DNA of 64,000 nt, from assembly GCF_022180385.2 (NCBI RefSeq), contig NZ_BQME02000002.1, forward strand, positions 1,054,001 through 1,118,000. The letters run 5' to 3'. This document shows, piece after piece, positions 45,555 to 54,662 of this stretch. Every line of letters starts with the position of its first letter. Position 1 is the first letter of the stretch. The notes beneath the pieces are model-generated. The model was not told the DNA's origin and ran no database searches. It worked only from the letters and a program-made list of their open reading frames with translations. The translations under genes and the position numbers were made by a program. The stretch comes from Paenibacillus sp. L3-i20 (lineage in GTDB: Bacteria > Bacillota > Bacilli > Paenibacillales > Paenibacillaceae).

Positions 45555-45577
45555 GCCCCCAGCCGTTAGGCTAGGGG
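45555..45577 (-). terminator. Terminator of the late operon
   Basis: Minus-strand stem CCCCTAGCC/GGCTGGGG followed by GCTTTTTGCTTTT, about 60 bases after the lysin stop. It ends the structural-lysis transcript. Confidence 0.85.
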
Positions 45578-45639
45578 AAAAATCGAAGGGTAAATTTCCT
45601 GGCTTTGGATCTGCTCCTGCTGCCAGGTGCGAGTTATTA

Positions 45640-46272
45640 TTATTGCTTCGGTTGTCCGCTTGCTACACGTAGCTCATTAGCCAATCGGTGAATTTCGTCA
45701 CGGCTTTCTTTATCTTGAGCAAGTGCATAGGCGGCACTCAAGAATGGAATAATCTTGTTTGCATCTGCTGATTTCATCTTTGGTTTTTCCTCCTTTGGTG
45801 GTGTTAGGGGCGTTGCCCCTTTGTAATAGTCTTGTAGGTATTTAGTAGGCTCAACAACCCCGGCTTCTGTTGAAGTCCAGCCAAATGAAGGGCTGGAAAT
45901 CTTGCGAATCTCATAGTGCAAATGGTTACCTGTGCTTGCTCCTGTAGTACCTTGTCTGCCTATCATTTCGCCACGTTTTACTGTTTGTCCTACCTTTACG
46001 TTAGCAGAGCTAAGGTGAGCGTATAGGTGCAGATAACCCTTCGCATCTTTCACAGCTACCACTATACCCATCTCTGCTGGGATGCCGCTGTACGCAACGC
46101 CCTGCTTTGCATGTGTGACAATACCCCCTACAAACGCGTAAAGTGGGCCGTTACCAGGTACAACTACTAAATCAATACCACGGTGAAACTTAGGTTTACG
46201 AGTTATCGGGTGTACTCGCATACCGAACGGGCTGGTAAGACGATATGCTGAATCATAAATCCATTTACTCAT
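45640..46272 (-). CDS. M23-family endolysin
   Basis: 210 residues. N-terminal LytM/M23 fold: SPFGMRVHPITRKPKFHRGIDLVV with zinc ligands H30 and D34, and HLHYE with H117/H119. The C-terminal 60 residues after a PPKEEKPKMKSADANK linker may bind cell wall. No signal peptide, so release depends on the holin, whose gene overlaps by 4 bases. Cleaves peptide cross-links of peptidoglycan. Confidence 0.92.
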   Translation of the reverse strand: MSKWIYDSAYRLTSPFGMRVHPITRKPKFHRGIDLVVVPGNGPLYAFVGGIVTHAKQGVAYSGIPAEMGIVVAVKDAKGYLHLYAHLSSANVKVGQTVKRGEMIGRQGTTGASTGNHLHYEIRKISSPSFGWTSTEAGVVEPTKYLQDYYKGATPLTPPKEEKPKMKSADANKIIPFLSAAYALAQDKESRDEIHRLANELRVASGQPKQ

Positions 46273-46538
46273 CGCTTTCCACCTGCCTGCTTTACGATCT
46301 GATGTCCAAAAACAGCGACGGCCCCCGCAAGGATACCTTGTATGACTGCCTCAGCTCCCCAGCCGATTAGCCAAACCGCAAGTAGTAACGCCACAGCTGT
46401 AACGATGTATACAATGCTCCAATTTGGTACTTTTGGCGTTTGCTTAAGGATAAAACCAACCACCCAGCAAACAGCGACTACAATAATTAATTTAGGGTCA
46501 ATCAGTTGATAAATAGCGTTCCATTCCAAGTGAATCAC
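46269..46538 (-). CDS. Phage holin
   Basis: 89 residues with three hydrophobic segments (about 15-32, 40-60, 62-80) and a short basic tail (KQAGGKR). Position next to the lysin, overlapping by 4 bases, fits a holin of the Phage_holin_5 type. Confidence 0.8.
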   Translation of the reverse strand: MIHLEWNAIYQLIDPKLIIVVAVCWVVGFILKQTPKVPNWSIVYIVTAVALLLAVWLIGWGAEAVIQGILAGAVAVFGHQIVKQAGGKR

Positions 46539-46547
46539 TCCTCGTTT

Positions 46548-46856
46548 TTAGTTGTCGTCTTTACTTCCATCTAACCGATTAATCCGTTTATGGGCTTGTT
46601 TAACTGACTCCTCCAAACGAATAACCTGGCCGGACAATGCTTCGAAAGCCTTTCCTTGCATACGTTGTTCGAGGCGCACTTCATCAACACCACGTTTAAT
46701 ATAATCAACGTCAGTTTTTAAAACAGCCCCTTTACTTGCATCCTCCTGCGTGTCTTGTTTCACAGTCCTTGACCTTCCGATCCATCCTAGTAAATTACTA
46801 CTAATTCCTGATATTGCCCCTATGATTGCCGCCATAAATACAAAGTCTTTATCCAC
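46548..46856 (-). CDS. XhlA-like lysis accessory protein
   Basis: 102 residues: N-terminal membrane segment (about 5-27) and a long charged coiled coil (KRGVDEVRLEQRMQGKAFEALSG...RLEESVKQAHKRINRLDG). The layout matches XhlA/hemolysin-type helper proteins encoded beside holins, here with the membrane segment N-terminal rather than C-terminal. Acts with the holin in lysis. Confidence 0.7.
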   Translation of the reverse strand: MDKDFVFMAAIIGAISGISSNLLGWIGRSRTVKQDTQEDASKGAVLKTDVDYIKRGVDEVRLEQRMQGKAFEALSGQVIRLEESVKQAHKRINRLDGSKDDN

Positions 46857-46876
46857 CTTCTAGCCCCTTTCTGCAT

Positions 46877-46903
46877 AAAAATAAGCCCCGCTAATGCAGA
46901 GCT
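46877..46903 (-). terminator. Terminator between tail fibre and lysis genes
   Basis: Minus-strand AGCTCTGC-ATTA-GCGGGGCT (with G-U pairs) followed by TATTTTT, 14 bases after the fibre stop. Probably partial, setting lysis gene expression. Confidence 0.65.
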
Positions 46904-46916
46904 AATTAATAACTAA

Positions 46917-49900
46917 TTAATTTAAAGGGAAGCCCCCATAAGGCATGAAACTCCCTAGTATAAAATCACCAGTTACATTGTGCCCCGCTTGAGTTATAAC
47001 GTTTAACGCACTGTCTACATGTGATATGGGCGCTCCTGATGTGACATGAGTAGACAACACAGTAAAGGAGTTAGTTGCGTTTTTTATACCCCATACTAGC
47101 GCCCTATTTCGAGTAAAATTGTTCCTGCTCTGCAACGTTACGTAAAGTGAAAAGTATCTTCCGTTTTCATAGGCGTTTAATGCATTTCTTATAGAAGTAG
47201 GTAACGGATGTGACGAGGTGTCGTTTGAATAAATTTCTGCTCTTGTTGGTATTTCAAGTGTTCCGACCTTACCAAATACGTTGTTATTTTTTGGGATGTA
47301 CGAAGCATCCCAATCGTTTGATGTAATCGTCACAAAATCATTGGCGCCGTCCCTGTAACCGTCAGAGGTGCGTAGTCGCAAAGTTGTACCACTTACTGCA
47401 CTTGATAGAGCTGGCGTGTCTCCAGCGCGATCTACCATAGTACCATTTGTTTTTACTCCCCCAATGTACGCCGACGTACCCGCTAGTAAATTAGAGGCAG
47501 TAGCTGTTGCATCTTTGGAAATGTTTCTAATTTTTGTCGCCAATAGCGCATGAGTATCCGCACCCGTTGCCGCTTGTCCCATGCCAGCAATAGCACCAGC
47601 TATTACGGTTTTACCATTACTGGCAGATGTAAAAACCTCGTTTATTGCTCCTACGAGATTTGTCTTATTCGACGTTGCTAGATTGGATAAAAACCCCGTT
47701 GCGTCACTTGATATAGTTTCTTCCCATTTTGTCCATGGCGCGCCGTTTGTTTTAGATCGAAGGAAGTAGGTATAAGTGTCTGTATACATCGCCCGTTGCC
47801 ATATCCAATTATCTTTGTTATTGTGTGTGCCGCCATTACTAACGATTACATCAACGACACCATAGCCAACTAGCGGGCCATTTATGGCATTATTGGCGAA
47901 TTGATAAGTGCCCTGTGTGAGTGCTGCATTAAAATCGGTTATACCTCCACCTGTTCTTAACTGAAAATGACTAGCGTGCATGCCATCTAGCAAATCGGCG
48001 TTGAGGTTAGGAACATTTGCAGTAGAGTTTACTACAAATGGAGGTACACTCCCTGTAGCTGTCGAAGCAAATCGGCGTGCTGTAGCGTCCCCGTTACCAT
48101 CCCTTGCTAATATTGTGTCAGGAGTTGCCGCCCATGCTGCATGCATACCGTCCAATGCGTCGGCGTGAAGGTTCTCCACCCAAGCGTTAGAAAGTACGGT
48201 GAACGGCGGGTCAGGATGTTTTGCATGGCATGTCATGCCTTTCGCATCAATCCACCCCGTCGAATCCCGTACTACTATTGTGCTATTGGAGTTTACTGGA
48301 TTGGCTGAATAGCCATCCAAATAATGAGCGTTTAGCCTATCTACTCTAGTTGTAGATAATACATAAAGCGGTGCTGTGCCTTGTGGAGCCGATGCCGAAA
48401 ATCCGACAGCGCCCAGCCAGCCAGTGGCTGATCTTGCAGCAATTGTACTTCCTTCTGTGTTATTTGTGGGTATCATGCCATGCAATCTATCAGCATCAAG
48501 ACCGCTACCTATACCGTCATTTCCCTCGTTCCAAATCTTTAACCACGGACTATATGAACCAGTCCCGCCGATTTGAGTCGGATTGCCGTAACGATACGTA
48601 ATATTGCCGCTATTATAAGGAAAAGATACCTGGGCGATTGTGTCCATTTCAAGGTTTCTTAAAACTAGCAAATTTCCAAAACTGTTATTGGGAGCCCCAT
48701 TTGTATGTGATTCCAACAATCTATGAGATCCAGCCGTTACAGCATTATTTAAATCGGGAGGCGCAATGCCTACTTGCATAAATGAGTAACCATGTTTCCC
48801 ATCCAACATATCAACGTTTAGGTTGGTTACAACCGTGTCTGACAACACCGAAAACGGCGCCGTACCCCTATTTATGGTCGAAACATATCGACGTGCTGTA
48901 AGATCGCCGTTACCATCTCTTGCCGCTATTGTGTCACCAGTTGCCGCCCATGCCACATGTAAATTGTCCACCAAATCGGCGTTTAGACTTTCAACTTTCG
49001 TAGTGGATTGCACCCAAAGGGGTGCTTTACCCTGCTCTATATGCGAAGCAAATCCCATGCCCGCCAGCCATCCGTCAGCAGACCTTTGAGCTAAACTACC
49101 AGGCGTAGCCAATGCTGTTGAGCCGTGTATATTACTCGTAGTGTTCATATGGGACTTTGTTGCTTCGAGAGTCGTGGCCGGAAGGGTGTACCAATTCGGT
49201 TTACCAGTAATATTTTTGATCATATTACCAATTTGTCCTAGCAGAGTAGTCATAGCAGCCGCCGCCCCTGCTGTTTGCGCTGTCGTATCGGTTATAGTAC
49301 GGTTTCCAAGCTTCGTATCGGTTGTACCAGAGTCTTTAAGCTGTATATCACCATTAACACCCGAAAACTCGATGCCAATATTGTCGGGTACTCCGTTTAC
49401 CTGGCTAAAAACTAAAGCTGTAGTATTAAGAGTGATTGTTCCTGCCGTCGTTAGCTGCCAGGTGGAAAGCTTGTTTACTGTGCCATCGAGTACCCGCGTT
49501 GTCATGCCCGGAGTCACCTTCGCAGCTATGTCGGAGTCAGCAGCCCGTAACCAAACCCCCGCAGCAACGGCATAGATACCATTTTGTGCGGCGGTGGTCT
49601 GATTTTTCACTAGTACCCTGTCACCTACAGCCAGCACAATACCGTCTACGGTCTGCGTAGCTGATAGAGTGATATTCGCAGTAGTTGCTACTCTTACCGC
49701 GTCTTTAGCGTCGCGGTTATACAAAAATCCCCTATTTACTATATCCCCATCTACTGCTGGATCGGCTACCTGTGCACGCCCGGCAGCGTCACGCTTCATT
49801 ATTGCTGATACAGTTGCTGCATGCGTCGCAGCTGTTAGCTGGGCACTTGCCGATTCTAAGGTAATCGCTGGGGGTGTATACCAGTTAGTTTTACCAGTAA

Positions 49901-50213
49901 TACTTTTGATCATATTGCCCATTTGCCCTAGTAAAGTAGATATTGGAGCTGCTGCACCCACTGTCTGTGCTGTAGTATCAATTATGGTTCGGGCACCAAT
50001 AACCGTATCAGTAGCTGCACCATTAGCCAAACCTATAGCTGCGATCTTAGGGCCATTTCCAGCAGTTCCATCATGGGTATGCCCCGTGGTGCTATGAAAT
50101 TTATTGTCTAACTTTACCCAGTTATCATTTAGCATGGTTTGAAGATTAAAGTTATTGGCTCCGTCAGTTGCTGGGTCGGCATAATAAAGCGCCAAATTCG
50201 TAGTATTTGCCAT
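46917..50213 (-). CDS. Tail fibre / receptor-binding protein
   Basis: 1098 residues. The N-terminus has the GHTHDG motif common near the base of such fibres. A module TDTTAQT.GAAA..TLLGQ.GNMIK.ITGK.NWYT occurs twice (first and second fifths), separated by a DRVLVKNQTTAAQNGIY domain known from other fibres. The middle has six LNADLLDGMH-like repeats, each followed by a glycine-rich strand. A pyocin-knob-like segment (AMYTDTYTYFLRSKTNGAPWTKWEETI) and a distinct C-terminal head complete it. It probably binds the host cell wall. Confidence 0.85.
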   Translation of the reverse strand: MANTTNLALYYADPATDGANNFNLQTMLNDNWVKLDNKFHSTTGHTHDGTAGNGPKIAAIGLANGAATDTVIGARTIIDTTAQTVGAAAPISTLLGQMGNMIKSITGKTNWYTPPAITLESASAQLTAATHAATVSAIMKRDAAGRAQVADPAVDGDIVNRGFLYNRDAKDAVRVATTANITLSATQTVDGIVLAVGDRVLVKNQTTAAQNGIYAVAAGVWLRAADSDIAAKVTPGMTTRVLDGTVNKLSTWQLTTAGTITLNTTALVFSQVNGVPDNIGIEFSGVNGDIQLKDSGTTDTKLGNRTITDTTAQTAGAAAAMTTLLGQIGNMIKNITGKPNWYTLPATTLEATKSHMNTTSNIHGSTALATPGSLAQRSADGWLAGMGFASHIEQGKAPLWVQSTTKVESLNADLVDNLHVAWAATGDTIAARDGNGDLTARRYVSTINRGTAPFSVLSDTVVTNLNVDMLDGKHGYSFMQVGIAPPDLNNAVTAGSHRLLESHTNGAPNNSFGNLLVLRNLEMDTIAQVSFPYNSGNITYRYGNPTQIGGTGSYSPWLKIWNEGNDGIGSGLDADRLHGMIPTNNTEGSTIAARSATGWLGAVGFSASAPQGTAPLYVLSTTRVDRLNAHYLDGYSANPVNSNSTIVVRDSTGWIDAKGMTCHAKHPDPPFTVLSNAWVENLHADALDGMHAAWAATPDTILARDGNGDATARRFASTATGSVPPFVVNSTANVPNLNADLLDGMHASHFQLRTGGGITDFNAALTQGTYQFANNAINGPLVGYGVVDVIVSNGGTHNNKDNWIWQRAMYTDTYTYFLRSKTNGAPWTKWEETISSDATGFLSNLATSNKTNLVGAINEVFTSASNGKTVIAGAIAGMGQAATGADTHALLATKIRNISKDATATASNLLAGTSAYIGGVKTNGTMVDRAGDTPALSSAVSGTTLRLRTSDGYRDGANDFVTITSNDWDASYIPKNNNVFGKVGTLEIPTRAEIYSNDTSSHPLPTSIRNALNAYENGRYFSLYVTLQSRNNFTRNRALVWGIKNATNSFTVLSTHVTSGAPISHVDSALNVITQAGHNVTGDFILGSFMPYGGFPLN

Positions 50214-50229
50214 TTAATCGCCCCTTTCG

Positions 50230-50778
50230 TTAAACAAACGGCGCGAAGTTGTTTAACCGCGTCGCGTTCAATGTATTTATAGACATTACTTCGTGCACTT
50301 CATTAATTTTAAGATAGCGATAAGTAAACTGTTTACCTAGGTGCGCGTGGATAATATTCTCTACTGCCTCGTCTACATCGGCGATTTTCGACGGTATGCC
50401 CAAGTCGCCATTAAATTTAATATTTACTGTACTGGTTGTAAGGTCGATACTTACATCCACTTGGCCGTTAACGAAAGATTCGCAAACGGTTTTAACTAAC
50501 GCAGCTGAAAAGTTACCAGGACTTCGCCATCGTGAGAGTACCCGTCCTCGCCTGTTATCCAAGCTATCATTAAGGTCTACTGGGATATGCAAGGACTCTT
50601 CGTAATAACGCAACCCCCAAGTCGCAGTTTTAATTCGAAACTGCTCTTTTAGGTCAGCATTTTTTTCGTCTAGGCTATCGTATTCGTCCCCTTGTACGGC
50701 TTGTATTTTCGTATAGACGGCACTAGTTTCATAGTAATCAGGTGCTTGGCCTAACATTCGGTCTAAGCGCTGATTCAT
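50230..50778 (-). CDS. Baseplate protein, XkdU/YmfQ-like (DUF2313)
   Basis: 182 residues. RLDRMLGQAPDYYETSAVY...TATWGLRYYEESLHIPVD and NRRGRVLSRWRSPGNFSAALVKTV are the DUF2313 landmarks. Located between the baseplate J protein (4-base overlap) and the fibre, as xkdU in PBSX. Links baseplate wedge to fibre. Confidence 0.85.
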   Translation of the reverse strand: MNQRLDRMLGQAPDYYETSAVYTKIQAVQGDEYDSLDEKNADLKEQFRIKTATWGLRYYEESLHIPVDLNDSLDNRRGRVLSRWRSPGNFSAALVKTVCESFVNGQVDVSIDLTTSTVNIKFNGDLGIPSKIADVDEAVENIIHAHLGKQFTYRYLKINEVHEVMSINTLNATRLNNFAPFV

Positions 50779-51914
50779 ACCCCCGTCACCGTTCCAACCG
50801 TTGGCGCTTGTGTCGCACTAACGGAAATATCTACCTTAGCACCATTAATGGTTAATGACGTAAAGTTACTTACGCCAGGAGTAAAAGTCAGTAATCCAAA
50901 AATTTTGTTGTAATTAACTGCTAGCGGTGCTTTTGTTAACGGGTCAGTTTCGAACACCAAGCTATTAAGGTGACTTTCCAAACTAGCTAGAAAGGCTGCC
51001 CTTACTTCGTTTTGTATGGCCCCTGGTGCATATTGAATACCCGTTACAATAACGTTAATAGCAAGGTTATCTGCTGCAACCACAGTACAAGAATTACCCA
51101 TGGGGGCTTTACCTTCACCTAAGCCCGCAGCCGCAGGGTCTATGTAAGCCTGGCCGTCGGCAACTACTTGGGCAGTAGCAGGCTTGAAGTCGTTCCCCAC
51201 TAGTAAAACCTTGGAAGTATTCACACCATTCCAGCGCGGAACACATTTCGCTTTCCCGACGCCTGCGACTTCCTTCGCCCAGCGAACAAGGTCGTTTTTA
51301 TTTCCACCTGTGTCCGGGTGCGTTACCTTAAAGTCGTACCGTTTCCAGGCGTCTTCGTCGGTTTCTATATCCCGGGCTAGAACCGTATTACCCAGGTCAA
51401 CTATAGTTCGCACACCAGGAATGGGCGGCTGCAATACAAATTGGCTGCCTGTTGTTAAGTTTCCGATAGTTCCTAGAGTATTACAGATGATGTTTAATGT
51501 TATCGAGCCGTTTGTGGCCCATGTCACTGCCGAGTCTGTCGTAAATTGTAAGGGCTGGCCTTGGTCGTCAAGAACAACCGCGAAAAACATTTGCCCAGCC
51601 TTAATTGCTACGCCCGCATCGGCTGTAATTGATAGTGCCCGCTTATTTGCCGTAGCACCCAAGCGTTCCAAGCCCACATCATATAAGCAATCGTTAAGGT
51701 CTATTCCTTCTGCATGCCGTGCAAAGCGACTGGCTAGTATCGTATCCTGATTTATTTGTATTTGCTTTATCTCTGTAGGGCCAGGAGCTACTGCATCATA
51801 CATAAAGTCGCCCGGTTCAGCCCGCCAGCCGTCCGCTTCTACCTTTGCTATCATGCGGTCGCGTATGGCCGTTTCACTTTCTTCAAAAACTGGTTGAAAA
51901 TTATTTCTTGACAT
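50775..51914 (-). CDS. Baseplate J-like protein (XkdT)
   Basis: 379 residues. EDAWKRYDFKVTHPDTGGNKNDLVRWAKEVAGVGKAKCVPRW is the Baseplate_J signature; the N-terminal FEESETAIRDRMIAKVEADGWRAEPGDFMYDAVAP is also typical. A wedge component of the contractile baseplate. Overlaps the next gene by 4 bases. Confidence 0.92.
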   Translation of the reverse strand: MSRNNFQPVFEESETAIRDRMIAKVEADGWRAEPGDFMYDAVAPGPTEIKQIQINQDTILASRFARHAEGIDLNDCLYDVGLERLGATANKRALSITADAGVAIKAGQMFFAVVLDDQGQPLQFTTDSAVTWATNGSITLNIICNTLGTIGNLTTGSQFVLQPPIPGVRTIVDLGNTVLARDIETDEDAWKRYDFKVTHPDTGGNKNDLVRWAKEVAGVGKAKCVPRWNGVNTSKVLLVGNDFKPATAQVVADGQAYIDPAAAGLGEGKAPMGNSCTVVAADNLAINVIVTGIQYAPGAIQNEVRAAFLASLESHLNSLVFETDPLTKAPLAVNYNKIFGLLTFTPGVSNFTSLTINGAKVDISVSATQAPTVGTVTGV

Positions 51915-51934
51915 GAAATACTTCCCCCCTTCCG

Positions 51935-52351
51935 CTAAGTTCTAAATGTTACAATGTCTGTACCGTAAATATGGTCAATAGTGGCCGTTATTTCGGCTTC
52001 ATCCAAGCTCCTGTGTGTTATCGTTATCTCGCTTACATTCCGTATCCATGGGTCGTATATTACGGCTTCCTTTATAGCCCTTTCCAGTTCAGAATGCTTT
52101 GCAGCTAGCGGAAGATCTGACTTTCGTATCTCTCTCAAGTCGCTGCCGTAAGTATGACCCTTGATTCCTACTACCTCCGGGTCCGCCGCATAAACTAAAA
52201 AAAGCCCGCGAATTGTATGCTGGGCTTTTAAAATAATTTGTTCAACGGCTAGCGCACCCGTAGCCATTTTTACCCTCCCTGTTAGATCGGTGGCAAACTC
52301 ACCCTGTTCCCAATCAAAGATAGGTGTTTTACGGTTATCCTTAACTACCAA
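51935..52351 (-). CDS. Baseplate wedge protein, DUF2634 (XkdS)
   Basis: 138 residues: TPIFDWEQGEFATDLTGRVKMATGALAVEQIILKAQHT matches the gp25/DUF2634 baseplate group, ending in DHIYGTDIVTFRT. I choose the TTG at 52351 preceded by GGGGG 9 bases upstream; the longer frame to 52411 would overlap xkdR by 46 bases and has no ribosome site. Confidence 0.82.
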   Translation of the reverse strand: MVVKDNRKTPIFDWEQGEFATDLTGRVKMATGALAVEQIILKAQHTIRGLFLVYAADPEVVGIKGHTYGSDLREIRKSDLPLAAKHSELERAIKEAVIYDPWIRNVSEITITHRSLDEAEITATIDHIYGTDIVTFRT

Positions 52352-52365
52352 TACTTCTCGCCCCC

Positions 52366-52830
52366 TTAATATTTGTTCAGAACGGCGTAAGCTATTTTGC
52401 TGCCATCCCAAGTAGGCGCTATTGCTACACGGTCGCCACTACTAAGTACAAGATCGGGGGCCTTGGTTACGTTGTAGGTCACAGCCATTCTGTCGGGCTT
52501 GCAGCTGTCAGCACTTTGCATAGTCGCCATAACCAGGCCGCTAGTCAGCTTTGCTAGAATAGCCCAGCGGTTACTGCCTCCAGTACCACCCACCAGGGGG
52601 AAGGCTACTAACTGGTCACCTTCTCGTAGTGGATAGAAATCTACTGGAACTTCAAAAATATCCAACCCTAGGGCCAGCTTCGTCCCTTGCATAACGAAGG
52701 TTATGGGGTAGGGGTCAGATGTCTTTACTTCTACGGTGTAAAGCCCCATTGCTTGGCTGCCAGCTGGACTTCGTAGCCTCACTAATGTTTCTAACAGTGC
52801 TAGCGTCTTGTCTGTTTTACCTCCCGCCAT
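52366..52830 (-). CDS. Baseplate/tail protein at the xkdR position (DUF2577-like)
   Basis: 154 residues, beta-rich with PYPITFVMQGTKLALGLDIFEVPVDFYPLREGDQLVAFPLVGG and a final SGDRVAIAPTWDGSKIAYAVL. The position between the XkdQ and XkdS homologues points to the PBSX XkdR slot; sequence recognition is moderate. Abuts xkdQ with no gap. Confidence 0.65.
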   Translation of the reverse strand: MAGGKTDKTLALLETLVRLRSPAGSQAMGLYTVEVKTSDPYPITFVMQGTKLALGLDIFEVPVDFYPLREGDQLVAFPLVGGTGGSNRWAILAKLTSGLVMATMQSADSCKPDRMAVTYNVTKAPDLVLSSGDRVAIAPTWDGSKIAYAVLNKY

Positions 52831-53991
52831 TTAAGTCATCCCCGATTCTTTATCTAATCGCTGTAACTTCATTGATACTTGTTCCATTTCTACCTGGTAC
52901 TTTGGCGTTTCGCTCACACCTTTACCAGTTTTTACAGCGGTTGGCGTTGTTTCCTTCTTAATTTGCTTACCGTCCGGGGTGTATTCCGTTGCGTCTTTTT
53001 CGGCGCTATCAAACGGAGCAACTGGTAAATCCGGCGCTGCTTCTACGTCGAAAACTAGCGTAATACGTTTACTACTTACAAAAGTATGCTCCACCCGACG
53101 AATGAAATATGGCCCCAGTGCCAGGGTAACTCCGTCTTCAACGTAGATTACGTCACCTACGTGAAAGATAGGCATTACCATGTTGTCGTTTACACCTTCA
53201 ATACCGATAGATGACTTAATTTTTAAGCCTTCTTTCAGCATTTCCATAGCGTCTTTCTCCATTGTGGCAGCGTGATCCTTATCAACCTCTTCAAATCGTG
53301 TTCTTGCACCAAAATCGGCCACAGCTTGTTTATCGAAACGTACAACTGTCTTGCCCGTTTCTCTGTTAATCAACTTAACAACGTTGTAATGTTCTTCTAG
53401 ACTTTCCTCATAACGCGCATTGGTCATATTAACACCACGCTGAAAGGCCCACATATAAGGGGGGATTTTCCGTTCGAAAATTGTAGCCCCGAAGTGTTCT
53501 TCGGAAGCGTCAAATCTAAGCCAATATTTTTTACTGTTACCTTGGGCGGTCTTTACAAGACCATCAATTATAACTTGGTCACCAGCCGCTGCTTTATAAA
53601 AAGATGCTGGAAGAGTGATCCCCGTCGGAGCCAACTTCCCTCGTACTACGCCGACATTTTTAAGCACTTCTTCTGCCCGCTGACTAGCTGTAAACCCCCC
53701 ATTAAAATAGTAGTCGTCAGGGTTCTTAGCCAAAAAATACAGGGGGTCATATGCCTTGTATGCCAGCATTCCCTGCGCTTCTCGCCCCCTAATTTCAAGA
53801 AATCCAAAAAAAACCCGCTCGTCACCAATGAATAATTCAACTTGCTGACCTAAGTAGTTTACTAGGCCATCTGCCTTTTGAAGTTGAAAGTCCAAAGTAC
53901 TACAAACGCCGCTTATGTCCTCAGATATTCTTGGGGGCGCCGATAGTAGGGGCGCGACATCTTGCTTATTAATTAAAAGTCGAATGCTCAT
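52831..53991 (-). CDS. Tail/baseplate hub protein XkdQ-like
   Basis: 386 residues. Beta-rich N-terminus (DISGVCSTLDFQLQKADGLVNYLGQQVELFIGDERVFFGFLE) followed by a gpD/gp44-like hub fold with a conserved AYDPLYFLAKN segment. Forms the central hub under the tail tube. Overlaps xkdP by 4 bases. Confidence 0.85.
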   Translation of the reverse strand: MSIRLLINKQDVAPLLSAPPRISEDISGVCSTLDFQLQKADGLVNYLGQQVELFIGDERVFFGFLEIRGREAQGMLAYKAYDPLYFLAKNPDDYYFNGGFTASQRAEEVLKNVGVVRGKLAPTGITLPASFYKAAAGDQVIIDGLVKTAQGNSKKYWLRFDASEEHFGATIFERKIPPYMWAFQRGVNMTNARYEESLEEHYNVVKLINRETGKTVVRFDKQAVADFGARTRFEEVDKDHAATMEKDAMEMLKEGLKIKSSIGIEGVNDNMVMPIFHVGDVIYVEDGVTLALGPYFIRRVEHTFVSSKRITLVFDVEAAPDLPVAPFDSAEKDATEYTPDGKQIKKETTPTAVKTGKGVSETPKYQVEMEQVSMKLQRLDKESGMT

Positions 53992-54662
53992 ACCTTAAAT
54001 ACCTGTCCCGGAAATATTCGGTTAGGATTCGTACCTATAACAGCCTTATTGTCGTTATAAATTGACTTCCAAGGTTTCGGTACTTTTTTCCCGATAAGTG
54101 CCAGCGTATCGCCTCTGACGACAGTATACGTAGCTGCTTTTGCGGCAGCCGGAAGTGCGGGCCTGTCGTCTGCTGTAACACCTGTCGTAATTGTTGTACC
54201 ATCGGCCTTTACTTTCTTTGGGGTTAACTTTATGAATTCCTTAAAGATTACCCCGTAGTAAATATCACCTTCTGCGCCGCGTAGTTTTGGCTTAAAAGAT
54301 TGCAAGTACATTCTTTTATTTATACCAAAAGCCGCTATGATCACCTGTAAACTTGTACCATTATCCTTCCACATGGAAAACTGATTCCGATATTCCAGCG
54401 GCTTTTTAAGTAGGGAAGGGCCTACCGAACAGTAGCTGACATCGTGCCGGGCTGGAAAAAAGCTTTCCCAGCCTATAACATCTAGTTCTACGCCTCCGGG
54501 TATATCTACCGATCCAAAGTCTAAAATATCTACGGTTATTGGTTTTTGGTCACCGTCGTCGTAAGCTATTTCACCATTAGTAGGAAGCACGGGGATAGTT
54601 AAACTTTTCCCCGTTTCGTTGTCCTTAATAGTTATCGCTACCTTGATACCAGGGATAGTCAT
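53988..54662 (-). CDS. LysM tail protein XkdP-like
   Basis: 224 residues: a gp53-like N-terminal region (IPGGVELDVIGWESFFPARHDVSYC) and a C-terminal LysM module (YTVVRGDTLALIGKKV...NRIFPGQVFKV). LysM binds peptidoglycan, as expected at the tail tip. Overlaps the tape measure stop by 4 bases. Confidence 0.9.
   Translation of the reverse strand: MTIPGIKVAITIKDNETGKSLTIPVLPTNGEIAYDDGDQKPITVDILDFGSVDIPGGVELDVIGWESFFPARHDVSYCSVGPSLLKKPLEYRNQFSMWKDNGTSLQVIIAAFGINKRMYLQSFKPKLRGAEGDIYYGVIFKEFIKLTPKKVKADGTTITTGVTADDRPALPAAAKAATYTVVRGDTLALIGKKVPKPWKSIYNDNKAVIGTNPNRIFPGQVFKV

Noticed and set aside
49141..50097. Plus-strand open frames within the tail fibre gene as separate genes.
   Set aside because: They are reverse-frame shadows of repetitive fibre codons with no initiation signals.
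52351..52411. Longer start for the DUF2634 gene.
   Set aside because: It would overlap the preceding gene by 46 bases without a ribosome site; the TTG at 52351 has one.
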